The translations under genes were made by a program, and so were the position numbers. Source: Desulfobacterium sp. (GTDB lineage: Bacteria; Desulfobacterota; Desulfobacteria; Desulfobacterales; Desulfobacteraceae). From it: a DNA stretch of 64,000 bases. Of the stretch, positions 16,516 to 25,336 are shown in pieces (positions within the stretch are counted from its first letter, which is position 1; every line of letters starts with the position of its first letter). The notes below the pieces were generated by a model. It searched no databases, was not told where the DNA came from, and worked only from the letters and a program-made list of their open reading frames with translations. The stretch covers positions 18,886 to 82,885 of the forward strand of contig JAEINR010000020.1 in the NCBI GenBank assembly GCA_016342325.1, given 5' to 3'.

Positions 16516-18060
16516 ATGGACAACGGTTTCAAAAAAGCTGACCCGGCCCACCACGATTTCCAGTACCTGGAAGATCTGTCCACGGCCTACTGGTATTCCC
16601 AGGTGCTGTTCACCGCCCTGGAACTTGAGGTGTTCAAGTGCCTTGACCAAGGGATTTCCACACTCCCTGACCTTGCAAAGGCCATGGATTGCCGTGAACC
16701 CGAACTGTTCCGGCTCCTCAGGGCCATGGAAACCATGGCCCTTGTCTGCCACGACAGAAATGTCTGCCACGACAGGGACCACTGGTACAACGCCCAGGTC
16801 TCCTCCCTGTTTCTCGTGCCTGGCAAGGACGGATACATGGGAGCATTTTTCCTCTACCGAAAATACATGGCACCCAACTGGGAAAAACTGTTAGACAAGG
16901 TCTCCCCCAGGGAGCAACCAAAGGCCGAGGATCTCGACTACAAGGAACGCAACCGCCGCTATGTGAAATCCATGGACACCCTGGTGAAACAAAAGGCGCC
17001 GGAGATTGCCGACCTTATGGCAAGGGAAAATGCCATGGGACCGATCCTGGATGTGGGCGGCGGATCGGGCAGTCTTGCCCGGGCGATCCTGGCAAAGTGT
17101 CCGGGCACCAAAGCCGTGCTCTTCGACCTTGAAGAAGTCATTGAAGCGGCCCGGGAGATCTATCCTGGCAAGAGTGCCTGGAAGGGCATCACCCCCATGT
17201 CCGGGGACTTCAGGACCCATGAATTCGACCAAAAATTCGGCCTGATCCTGTTGAGCAACTTTCTCCATGCCTATGGCCCGGACGAGGCAAAGGAACTCCT
17301 CCAACGGGCCGTGTCCCTGCTCAAACCCGACGGCATGGTCGTGATCCACGACTATTTTCCGGACCGTTCCGGCAGATCCCCCCAGAAAGGGGCACTCTAC
17401 GATCTCTCCATGATGCTCAACACCTTTAACGGCGCCTGCCACTCCGTCGCCACCATTGGGGCCTGGCTGGAAGCGCTGGGGGTGACGCCGGTGGAGACCA
17501 TTGATCTTGCCACCGACACCGCCATCATGGTGGGAAGGGGCAGCGGCACCCTCAAGGGCCCCCAGGCAACCCTTTGTGACATGGCCCTGTCACTAGGGTT
17601 TGACAGGGCCGTTCCCCTCCGGCCGGACCAGGTGGCCACGGCCCCCTGGGTGCGGATGAAATGCCGGTTTGGCTGTGCCGGATTCGGCAACAATCTCCAA
17701 TGCCCCCCCCAAACCGTGGACCACGACAAAACCCGGATCCTGCTGGACGACTACACAACTGCCGTCCTGGTCCAGGGGGAACCCCCGGGCAACGACTTCC
17801 ATCAGCGGCTGCTCAAACTTGAAAAAACAGCGTTTCTGGCAGGGTTTCACAAGGCGTTCGTGTTCGGGGCAGGCCCGTGTCCTGTCTGCCCCTCCTGCCC
17901 GGAAACCGGCATCTGCCGCCACCCGGACCAGGCACGGCCAGCCATGGAAGCCTCGGGCATCGATGTCTACACCACGGCCCGGAACGCAGGATTGAGTCTC
18001 ACCCCTGTTAAAGAGAAACATAACTATGTCAAATATATCGGGCTTCTGGTCCTGGAGTAA
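16516..18060 (+). CDS. SAM O-methyltransferase fused to DUF2284 (BzaC-like)
   Basis: The 514-residue protein has two parts. Residues 1-340 form a small-molecule O-methyltransferase: a winged-helix dimerisation region (about 12-100), the SAM loop ILDVGGGSGSLARAIL (177-192), the acidic end of strand 2 (VLFDLEEVIE) and HDYFPDRSG near 278. Residues 345-514 form a DUF2284-type metal-binding domain with Cys383, Cys387, Cys396 and a second cluster at Cys455, 458, 461 and 467. The start lies three bases after the transporter stop, with AGGGAG inside that gene's end. Placed before two B12-binding radical-SAM genes, it matches bzaC, which O-methylates 5-hydroxybenzimidazole on the way to 5,6-dimethylbenzimidazole. 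Residues 78-88 carry a small repeat (CHDRNVCHDRD). Confidence 0.8.
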   Translation: MDNGFKKADPAHHDFQYLEDLSTAYWYSQVLFTALELEVFKCLDQGISTLPDLAKAMDCREPELFRLLRAMETMALVCHDRNVCHDRDHWYNAQVSSLFLVPGKDGYMGAFFLYRKYMAPNWEKLLDKVSPREQPKAEDLDYKERNRRYVKSMDTLVKQKAPEIADLMARENAMGPILDVGGGSGSLARAILAKCPGTKAVLFDLEEVIEAAREIYPGKSAWKGITPMSGDFRTHEFDQKFGLILLSNFLHAYGPDEAKELLQRAVSLLKPDGMVVIHDYFPDRSGRSPQKGALYDLSMMLNTFNGACHSVATIGAWLEALGVTPVETIDLATDTAIMVGRGSGTLKGPQATLCDMALSLGFDRAVPLRPDQVATAPWVRMKCRFGCAGFGNNLQCPPQTVDHDKTRILLDDYTTAVLVQGEPPGNDFHQRLLKLEKTAFLAGFHKAFVFGAGPCPVCPSCPETGICRHPDQARPAMEASGIDVYTTARNAGLSLTPVKEKHNYVKYIGLLVLE

Positions 18061-18066
18061 TCATAG

Positions 18067-19398
18067 ATGAAAATATTGCTGGTACAACTTCCCACCTCCC
18101 ACCTGGGTGCCGGGGAAAGGGTCTATCCGTTAGGCCTCTCCAGGCTGTCAAGCACCCTGCCCCCCCACCACGACAAACAGGTGCTGGACATGAACATCGC
18201 CATGGATCCCTGGCCCGAGCTCAAGCAGAAGATCCAAGCGTTCCAACCCCAGGCCATTGCCCTCTCGTTTCGGAACCTCGACCCCCTGGCTGGCCACCAG
18301 GCCTCCTATCTCTCCTCCCTCAAAACAGGGGCGAGCCTTGCAAGAACCCTGGCGCCCCAGGCAAAGATCCTGGCAGGGGGACCTGGGTTTTCCCTGTTCG
18401 CCAAACGGCTAATGGAAGAGGTGCCGGAACTGGACATGGGCCTCAAGGGGGAAGGAGAACTCATCTTCCCCAGCCTGTTTGAGCCGGATGTGGATCCGGC
18501 CGACATCCCCGGCATCATCTGGCGAAACAAAGCCGGTCTTGTGGAAAACCCCATGGGACCGAAGATATCCATGGACGAATTACCCCCCATGGATGTTGAC
18601 GCCTTCCCGCCCCTCTCCTACACCGAAGGCAACGCCTATATCGCCGCGGTGGGCATCGAGGGCAAACGGGGCTGCGACCTCTGGTGCGGCTACTGCCTCT
18701 ACCCCTTTCTCGGGGGCTGCACCATGCGCCTGCGCCATCCTTCCAAGATCGTGGACGAGATGGCGTTCCTGAACCGGGAATTCGGGATCAAGCTCTTTCA
18801 TTTTACCGATTCCGTGGTAAACCGTCCCCAGGAACACTTTGAAGCCCTCTGCCGGGAGCTGGTCAACCGAAATCTGGACCTTTCCTGGACCGGATTCTTC
18901 CGGGAGGATTCCATCACCCGGGAAAACCTTGACCTTGCCCAAAAGGCAGGATGCGTGGCCATCTACTTTTCAGGGGACAGCCTCACGGACCACGGCCTAA
19001 AACTGCTGAACAAGCAAATGACCAAACAGGATATCTTTAATGCCGCAAAACTCACAGCGGACAACGGCATTCTCACCATGTGCCATTTTCTGCTCAACCT
19101 TCCCGGAGAAGGAGACAAGGAGAGAATAGAAACCAGACAGACCCTGGACCAGCTTCTGGAGATCCACGCCAACGCCGGGAACCTGGGGGCGGTGATATTC
19201 AACCATGTGAGGCTCTACCCCGGAGCGCCTTTGACAAAACGGCTGATAAACTCCGGGGCCCTGGCCACGGATACGGATTTTCTCTATCCCGTGTACCACA
19301 ACCCGGAAGCCCACGCCCACCTTCTCCACGAACTCGATGCCCGCTGCCACAGGGCCGGGGTTTATTCCCGGCTGAAACTTCCCATGGAGGCCCAATGA
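18067..19398 (+). CDS. B12-binding radical-SAM protein 1 (BzaD-like)
   Basis: At 443 residues, it has an N-terminal Rossmann-like cobalamin-binding domain (MKILLVQLPTSHLGAG to about 140, with ILAGGPGFSL). A radical-SAM barrel follows, with Cys203, Cys207 and Cys210 in the CxxxCxxC motif (KRGCDLWCGYC) that holds the 4Fe-4S cluster. Such class B enzymes typically methylate unactivated carbons using methylcobalamin and SAM. In the bza pathway the matching enzyme methylates the benzimidazole ring after BzaC. The start is 6 nt after the methyltransferase stop. The stop overlaps the next start (ATGA), which shows tight coupling. Other class B substrates remain possible. Confidence 0.82.
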   Translation: MKILLVQLPTSHLGAGERVYPLGLSRLSSTLPPHHDKQVLDMNIAMDPWPELKQKIQAFQPQAIALSFRNLDPLAGHQASYLSSLKTGASLARTLAPQAKILAGGPGFSLFAKRLMEEVPELDMGLKGEGELIFPSLFEPDVDPADIPGIIWRNKAGLVENPMGPKISMDELPPMDVDAFPPLSYTEGNAYIAAVGIEGKRGCDLWCGYCLYPFLGGCTMRLRHPSKIVDEMAFLNREFGIKLFHFTDSVVNRPQEHFEALCRELVNRNLDLSWTGFFREDSITRENLDLAQKAGCVAIYFSGDSLTDHGLKLLNKQMTKQDIFNAAKLTADNGILTMCHFLLNLPGEGDKERIETRQTLDQLLEIHANAGNLGAVIFNHVRLYPGAPLTKRLINSGALATDTDFLYPVYHNPEAHAHLLHELDARCHRAGVYSRLKLPMEAQ

Positions 19399-20888
19399 AG
19401 ATCCTAATCCTCGAACACCCGAGAATGATCTCGGAAAAGCGGTTCAACGACATCGCCAACACCCCCCTCTGGTCCTGCCTCATGGGGGGTTACGCCGCAG
19501 CCATGCTTGAAAGCGCAGGGTTTGACACCTGCTTCATGGACGCTGCCGGTAAGCGGTGGCCCTTTGAACGGGCCGAAAAGGAGATCCTGGACCTTGATCC
19601 CGATCTATTGTGCGTCAATGCCGTCTACTTTTGGGAGCACACCCCCCGGCTGTTCGACCTCTTTACCCGGCTCCGGGCCAAGGGATTTTCAGGCCACATC
19701 AACCTGTTCGGCTTCTTTCCCAGTCTGGTGTTCCAGGAGATCCTTGCCACGGCAAGGGAGGTGGACTCCATTGCCGTGGGAGAATTTGAGCACACCCTTG
19801 TGGCCCTTGCCTCAACCCTTGATAACGCCGGGAAGATCACCGGCATTCCCGGGCTGGCCGTTAACAGTGCCCTTGATCCCAACACCTTTCAATCGAGACC
19901 CCCTGAAAAAGATCCGGACATCTTCCCTGTTCCCCTGCGGCCCTCCCTTGAAGGCACGGTTTCCCTCCTTTCAAGCCGGGGCTGCTACAACCATTGCAGC
20001 TTTTGTCCCGTGCCCTCGTATTACAACCAGGGTCCCCTGTGGCGGGGCCGCACCCCGGAAGAGATCGCATTGGAGATGCAACCCCTTGTGGAAAGGGGCG
20101 CAAAGGAATTTTATTTTGTGGATCCCAATTTCATCGGTCCCGGTAAAAAGGGAAAACAACGGATACTCAAACTCATGGCCCTGATCAAGCCCATGAAGAT
20201 CCGCTTTGGCATGGAGACCCGGCCCTCGGACCTGGACGACGAAATCCTCCACCACCTTGTGGAAGCAGGCTTCACCTCCCTTCTCATGGGCATTGAGAGC
20301 GGATCGGAACAGGTGCTGGGAAAGATCAACAAGAGCGCCGGGCCCTCCCAGGGAACCGAGGCCATTGAGTTGTGCCGGCGCCACGGCATCGAGCCGGAGG
20401 TGGGGTTTCTCATGTTTGTCCAGGACGCAACCCTTCAGGATCTGAGGAACAACATCGACTTTTTAATGGCCAACACCCTCCTGGATCGCCTGGAACGAAC
20501 AGCCAACCTGTTGTGCCACTGCCAGATCGTGCTAAAAGGCACCGCAGCCTACACCGAGTTTGAACGGGAAGGCCGCCTGGTCAAGAGCGGCCTCTTCGGA
20601 TTCGAAGGAGAGGTGACCTTTGTCGATGACGGGGTAAGGTGGATGTCGAAATTGGTGGTGGCGGCCTGCCACACCATTCTCAGAAGTATGGGGGATCCCG
20701 ACTCCCCCGTGTACTTTGCCAAGGCGGAGTCAGGGGTATCCAAACGGGCCAACGCCTATCTGGTCGCTCTTTTTTTCAGGCTCCTGGACCAGGCGGAGAC
20801 CGGCAACATGGGCGGCGATATCAGGGCGCTGACAGACGGCATCAACCAGGAGATCAGGACCATTTTAGACGCCGAGATGATCCGATAG
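19395..20888 (+). CDS. B12-binding radical-SAM protein 2 (BzaE-like)
   Basis: At 497 residues, it has the same two-domain plan: a cobalamin-binding-like N-terminus (MKILILEHPRMISEKRF to about 135) and a radical-SAM domain with Cys197, Cys201 and Cys204 (SRGCYNHCSFC). The C-terminal part (MDVEIG region, about 380-497) is longer than in its neighbour. ATG 19395 overlaps the previous stop and has GGAGG upstream, so a much longer upstream extension in this frame is rejected. In known bza operons bzaE follows bzaD and completes the second ring modification. The order here is the same. Confidence 0.82.
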   Translation: MKILILEHPRMISEKRFNDIANTPLWSCLMGGYAAAMLESAGFDTCFMDAAGKRWPFERAEKEILDLDPDLLCVNAVYFWEHTPRLFDLFTRLRAKGFSGHINLFGFFPSLVFQEILATAREVDSIAVGEFEHTLVALASTLDNAGKITGIPGLAVNSALDPNTFQSRPPEKDPDIFPVPLRPSLEGTVSLLSSRGCYNHCSFCPVPSYYNQGPLWRGRTPEEIALEMQPLVERGAKEFYFVDPNFIGPGKKGKQRILKLMALIKPMKIRFGMETRPSDLDDEILHHLVEAGFTSLLMGIESGSEQVLGKINKSAGPSQGTEAIELCRRHGIEPEVGFLMFVQDATLQDLRNNIDFLMANTLLDRLERTANLLCHCQIVLKGTAAYTEFEREGRLVKSGLFGFEGEVTFVDDGVRWMSKLVVAACHTILRSMGDPDSPVYFAKAESGVSKRANAYLVALFFRLLDQAETGNMGGDIRALTDGINQEIRTILDAEMIR

Positions 20889-20967
20889 ACGATCCTAGGG
20901 ACTTAGCCGAGGGGGGGCTTCCCAGGAACTATCCCGGGGACTATCCTAGTGGGAATCCAAGGCAAAA

Positions 20968-21876
20968 CTATCCCAGGGCGACGCAGACGAGCCCAAGGGA
21001 GATGACGGAAATGCCCACAAGCTTGGGCAGGGCCCGTTGCTCCTTCAACACCAGCACCCCGAGTGCGGTGCCAAGGGGAATGCTCAGCTGGCGAAAGGCC
21101 ACCACATAGGTGACATTGTCGGCAAGGGTCATTGCCATCAACACGAGACTGTAGGTGGCGGTGACACCGATGCCGGCAATGACCGTATTCCTGAGCCGGT
21201 GGCGCCAGATCTCCCTGACCCTTTTACGTCCCCTTTTCTTGGGAAGGGTCATGACCATGAGAAAAAAAATGGCAAACCCATTCTGAAAAAAAAGATAAAG
21301 CAGGGAGATATTACAGAACCGAAGATCCCCCTCCAGGGCGGGAACCAAGATGGACAGGGCAACATCGTCCACCACAGAGTAGCCAGCCGTGGTGCAGGCC
21401 ACCACCAGGGCCATCAGGGAGGAGGCGTTGGCGTAAGACTTTAACCGGACATCCCGGAACCGCGCCATGGGCAAAACAACGCTTCCCGCAACAATGGCAG
21501 CCACCCCCATGAGACAGAGCCCGGAGATCTCCGCTCCCTTGCCAAGGGCCAGGGATGCCAGGACCACCAGGACCAGGGGAAACGAACGGGAAATGGGATA
21601 GGCCACGGACATCTCACCATGGCGGTAGGTAAAGGCCAGGGTCACGTAATAAAGGGCCTGGAACAACCCCCCCAGGGCGGTGAGCAGCCAGGCATGAAGG
21701 GAAATCTTGGGGGCAAGGGGTAACCAGAAGATCACCACGGGTACCATCATGACGCTGCCAAAGGCGGTGGCAACAAGGAAAAATGCGGCATCCGGGTTCT
21801 CATGCTTGCCAAGGAGATTCCAGCCGGCATGCATCACAGCGGAAACGGTGATCAGGATCAGAGCAACAAGGTTCAA
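20968..21876 (-). CDS. EamA/DMT-family permease
   Basis: This is an inner-membrane protein of about 302 residues with ten hydrophobic helices arranged as two five-helix EamA repeats. Each repeat begins with a helix such as HAGWNLLGKHE or VTATYSLVLMAMTLADNVTYV. DMT exporters move small metabolites; the substrate is unknown. A TTG start at 21876 is preferred because GGGAGAG lies just upstream. A TTG 66 bp further out is in frame but lacks a signal. The gene is convergent with the B12 operon, and only about 80 bp separate them. Confidence 0.8.
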   Translation of the reverse strand: MNLVALILITVSAVMHAGWNLLGKHENPDAAFFLVATAFGSVMMVPVVIFWLPLAPKISLHAWLLTALGGLFQALYYVTLAFTYRHGEMSVAYPISRSFPLVLVVLASLALGKGAEISGLCLMGVAAIVAGSVVLPMARFRDVRLKSYANASSLMALVVACTTAGYSVVDDVALSILVPALEGDLRFCNISLLYLFFQNGFAIFFLMVMTLPKKRGRKRVREIWRHRLRNTVIAGIGVTATYSLVLMAMTLADNVTYVVAFRQLSIPLGTALGVLVLKEQRALPKLVGISVISLGLVCVALG

Positions 21877-22084
21877 AACGACTCTCCCGGATGGGGTTAA
21901 ATTAACACTCGCTCCCCAGGCAAGGGTACTGCCAGGGATCAACAGAATAGACTTCTATACAACCCAAGCCAGGGTGTCAAGCAAACGATAGCTGTTTGCA
22001 CTCACAATTGATACCTATTCCCTATTTTAACAAGAAATGGGGTCGATTTAAATGCCCAGCGCTATAAGTTATTTAAGTTCTTCC

Positions 22085-22114
22085 TTGACTTTAAAATGAC
22101 AATTTGGCTATAGT
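22085..22114 (+). promoter_or_regulatory. Promoter of the DUF3141 gene
   Basis: TTGACT at 22085-22090, an 18-bp spacer and TATAGT at 22109-22114 make a good sigma-70 promoter. The leader to the ATG at 22315 would be about 195 nt. The rest of the 21877-22314 gap holds a small inverted repeat around 22178-22188 (GAACCGGTTC) and nothing else I can name. Confidence 0.6.
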
Positions 22115-22314
22115 TTTTAGGATCAAAGCACCCGATCAATTCCGTAGATTAACAATTAAATTCGCACACACCACCATCGAACCGGTTCCATGGCATCCCC
22201 ATGAACCGGGGATTTTCTTTTTGTTATTGTCAACCGCCGGGCACAGCGTCAGCCCCCCGTGGCTATGAATGGCGTTTCACGTTTCGGCCAACAACGAGAT
22301 CACAGGAGGAAGAC

Positions 22315-24543
22315 ATGGAACAACAGCAACCGACCACAGCGGTTTCAGGACCCCCCCTTTTTAACGACGCATGGGAATACGTTGACGATGCATGGCAGCG
22401 ATCAATTCTGTTCATGGACGTCTTGCGAAAACGGGGAGACATATACCATGAGCACATGGCCCAGGGCAACCCACCGGTTCTCACCTTTGACTACAAGATC
22501 GTCATGGATGGAAGAGAATTTGACAAGCCGGTGAACTTTGCCCTGGTCAAGATCATCGACCGTCGTAACCAGCCCGTGTTCAAGAAAGAGGACGATGAAG
22601 AACGAAGGGCCGTTCAGGTGGACGAGACCACCCGGACCACCAAATCCATACGGCGCCCCATCGTGATCATCGATCCCAGGGCGGGCCACGGACCGGGCAT
22701 CGGCGGTTCCAAGCGGGACTCGGAGATCGGCGTCGCCCTTGTCCTAGGCCATCCCGTCTATTTCATACTTTTTTTCCCCAACCCGGAACCGGGTCAGACC
22801 CTGGCCGATGTCCAGCGCAGCCAGGTGAAATTCATCGAAGAGATCGGCCGCCTTCACCCGGATGCAGACAAACCCGCCCTCATCGGCAATTGCCAGGGGG
22901 GATGGGCTTCGGCCCTGATAGGGGCCGACCGGCCCGACATCACCGGCCCCCTGGTGTTCAACGGCTCCCCCCTCTCCTACTGGGCCGGGGTGGACGGTAA
23001 AAACCCCATGCGATACAAGGGCGGACTCACCGGCGGCACCTGGATGGCCTCCTTGTGGAGCGATCTTGGCGGGGGAAAATTTGACGGGGCAAACCTTGTG
23101 TCGGGATTTGAAGACCTGAACCCGTCAAACACCTTCTGGACAAAGCAGTATAACGTCTACGCCAAGGTAGATACAGAGGAGAAACGCTACCTGGAGTTTG
23201 AGCGATGGTGGAACGGTTACTACTACATGACAGCGGAGGAGATCCGCTTTATCGTGGCCAACCTCTTTGTGGGTAACCGGCTGGAGCAGGGACTCCTTGA
23301 ACTGGATGAGGAGACCCGAATAGACCTGAAAAATATAAATGACCCGATTCTTGTATTTGCATCAAGCGGAGACAATATCACCCCTCCCCAGCAGGCCCTC
23401 AACTGGATCGTCAGGGTCTGGGAATCGGTGGAAGGGCTCAAGAACCAGGGCCAGGTGGTGGTCTACCTTGTCCACAAGACCATTGGCCACCTGGGTATCT
23501 TTGTATCAACCAAGGTCTCTAAAAAGGAGCACACAGAGATCATCGGCAGTATTGACCTTATGGAATATCTGAGCCCGGGCCTCTACGAGATGGTCATTGA
23601 TGAAGGTGAAGACTTCAGTGAAACAGGCGACTACAAGGTCAAGTTTGAAGAGCGCGTCATGGATGACATCCTTGCCCTGGATGACGGGAATCTGGACGAA
23701 GAGGATTTCCGCGCGGTATCGGCCGTGTCGGACTTTAACGACGAATTCTACCAGACCTTTTTAAGCCCCTGGGTCAAGTGGTTTACAACGGAATCTTCCG
23801 CGGAAATGCTGAGACAGGCCAATCCACTTCGCTGGTCCCGGTCTGCGTTTTCAGAGAAGAACCCCTGGATGGCCCCGTTCAAGGCCTGGGCCCCCCTGGT
23901 GAAGGAGAACCGGCGCCAGGTATCCCAGGACAACCTGTTTCTCTCCCTGGAAAAGAGCAACGCCAAGGCAGTGGCAGGAATTTGGGACGCCTTTCGGGAT
24001 ATCCGGGACGACGCCCAGGAGTTCTGCTTCAAGACCATCTACGGCAACGCCTTTGTCCGGGATTCGTTTGAAGGGCGCATCAACGAGATCTCGGCAAAAG
24101 AGGATAAACTGAAAAAAGAGATGGAGAAGCAGGGCAATAAAAAGAAACGACAAGAACAGAAAAAAATGCGCGCCGACATGGAGAAAGGGGGATTTGTCAA
24201 GGGGCTGTTTCGGCTGATGGCGGGGTTGATTGGTGTGGACCACACCTTTGAACAGGAGGAGCTCAAATACATCCGCAAGCTTGTCACCATCCACAATATC
24301 ATGAGCAACAGCAGCGAAGCCGACCTGAAACAGCAGATGCTCGAACAGGTGAAGCTGCTTCAGTTTGACGAGGAGCGGGCCATCGCAGTCATTCCCAAGC
24401 TTATACGGGGAGCGGAGAACCGGTTGACAGCCATTCAGATGCTTGAAGCCCTGAATGAGACAGACACAATTGACACAAAGGATGCAACCCAGTTTATGAA
24501 TAAGGTAAGAGCCATGCTGGACGACAAAAAAACGTTGTCCTAG
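22315..24543 (+). CDS. DUF3141 protein: PHA-synthase-like hydrolase with C-terminal TerB-like region
   Basis: At 742 residues, the N-terminal 400 residues form an alpha/beta-hydrolase of the DUF3141 type. It has a PHA-synthase-style nucleophile elbow GNCQGG with Cys193, a later Asp in FASSGDNITPP and His in HKTIGHLGIF. Residues 400-590 look helical. A lysine-rich coiled segment follows near 605-640. The last 100 residues (FEQEELKYIRKLVTIHNI onward) resemble a TerB-like helical domain. There is no signal peptide. Polyester synthesis is not implied; the substrate is unknown. ATG 22315 is chosen for its AGGAGG signal. It is convergent with the MBL gene. Confidence 0.78.
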   Translation: MEQQQPTTAVSGPPLFNDAWEYVDDAWQRSILFMDVLRKRGDIYHEHMAQGNPPVLTFDYKIVMDGREFDKPVNFALVKIIDRRNQPVFKKEDDEERRAVQVDETTRTTKSIRRPIVIIDPRAGHGPGIGGSKRDSEIGVALVLGHPVYFILFFPNPEPGQTLADVQRSQVKFIEEIGRLHPDADKPALIGNCQGGWASALIGADRPDITGPLVFNGSPLSYWAGVDGKNPMRYKGGLTGGTWMASLWSDLGGGKFDGANLVSGFEDLNPSNTFWTKQYNVYAKVDTEEKRYLEFERWWNGYYYMTAEEIRFIVANLFVGNRLEQGLLELDEETRIDLKNINDPILVFASSGDNITPPQQALNWIVRVWESVEGLKNQGQVVVYLVHKTIGHLGIFVSTKVSKKEHTEIIGSIDLMEYLSPGLYEMVIDEGEDFSETGDYKVKFEERVMDDILALDDGNLDEEDFRAVSAVSDFNDEFYQTFLSPWVKWFTTESSAEMLRQANPLRWSRSAFSEKNPWMAPFKAWAPLVKENRRQVSQDNLFLSLEKSNAKAVAGIWDAFRDIRDDAQEFCFKTIYGNAFVRDSFEGRINEISAKEDKLKKEMEKQGNKKKRQEQKKMRADMEKGGFVKGLFRLMAGLIGVDHTFEQEELKYIRKLVTIHNIMSNSSEADLKQQMLEQVKLLQFDEERAIAVIPKLIRGAENRLTAIQMLEALNETDTIDTKDATQFMNKVRAMLDDKKTLS

Positions 24544-24556
24544 GGGATGAAGCGGC

Positions 24557-25336
24557 TCACAGATCGATAAGGGCGCCAGGCAGATCGGGCCTTGCGACTT
24601 CAACCCCGATATGGGGGGAGTCCAGGGCTTCGGTCATCACCTGGAGGGCCTTTTCAGGGCAATTGTTCTGTTCGCTTAAATGGGCCAGGATCACATGGGC
24701 AAGGGCCGGGGTTCTCACATCACAGACAAGGGCTGCCGCTTCCTGGTTGGAGAGGTGGCCCCTTCGACTCTTGACCCGCTGTTTCAGATACCAGGGATAG
24801 GGACCGATATTGAGCAGGTGGGGATCGTGGTTCGCTTCCACATAGAGAAGATTGCATCCGCGAAGGTGCTGGCGCACAAGATTCGTGGCAATGCCGAGAT
24901 CCGTTGCAATACCAAGCTTTGCGCTACCGTGCTCAACCGTCATCCCCAAGGGGTCAGCGGCATCATGGGAGATGGAAAAGGGATTGATGGTCAACTCCCC
25001 GATCTCAAACCGGGTGCCACAGGCGAAAAGATTGACCTGATCAACCTTCCCCAGCTTGGCTTCAGCCGCCAGGTGGGTCTTTAAATTGAGGTAAAGGGGG
25101 ATGTTGTAACGCCGGCTCAATATGCCTGCGGCCTGGATGTGGTCCGTGTGCTCATGGGTCACCACCACGGCGGAGAGGTTATCGGGCGAAAGCGCTTTGG
25201 CACGCATCCTCCGCTCAAGTTCCACACCGGAAAACCCGGCGTCAACAAGAATGGAGGTGGTTCCGCCCGACACAAACACAGAATTGCCCCTGCTGCCACT
25301 TGCCAGGGGGCAGATGGATAAGCAGGGGCTTTTCAC
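24557..25336 (-). CDS. MBL-fold metallohydrolase, YycJ/WalJ-like
   Basis: This 259-residue cytoplasmic protein has the dinuclear metal motif THEHTDH near residue 60, the family's N-terminal ASGSRGNSVFVSGG and a NPFSISHDAADPLG segment with the next metal histidine. These match the YycJ/WalJ nuclease-like branch rather than beta-lactamases. DNA 5'-exonuclease activity has been shown for some relatives, so it is inference here. It starts with GTG one base into the TAG stop of pnp, so it is the last gene of that operon. Confidence 0.85.
   Translation of the reverse strand: MKSPCLSICPLASGSRGNSVFVSGGTTSILVDAGFSGVELERRMRAKALSPDNLSAVVVTHEHTDHIQAAGILSRRYNIPLYLNLKTHLAAEAKLGKVDQVNLFACGTRFEIGELTINPFSISHDAADPLGMTVEHGSAKLGIATDLGIATNLVRQHLRGCNLLYVEANHDPHLLNIGPYPWYLKQRVKSRRGHLSNQEAAALVCDVRTPALAHVILAHLSEQNNCPEKALQVMTEALDSPHIGVEVARPDLPGALIDL

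Noticed and set aside
19080..19394. Long N-terminal extension of the second radical-SAM gene
   Set aside because: It would overlap the preceding radical-SAM gene by over 300 bp. The ATG at 19395 has a GGAGG signal and a 4-bp overlap typical of operons.
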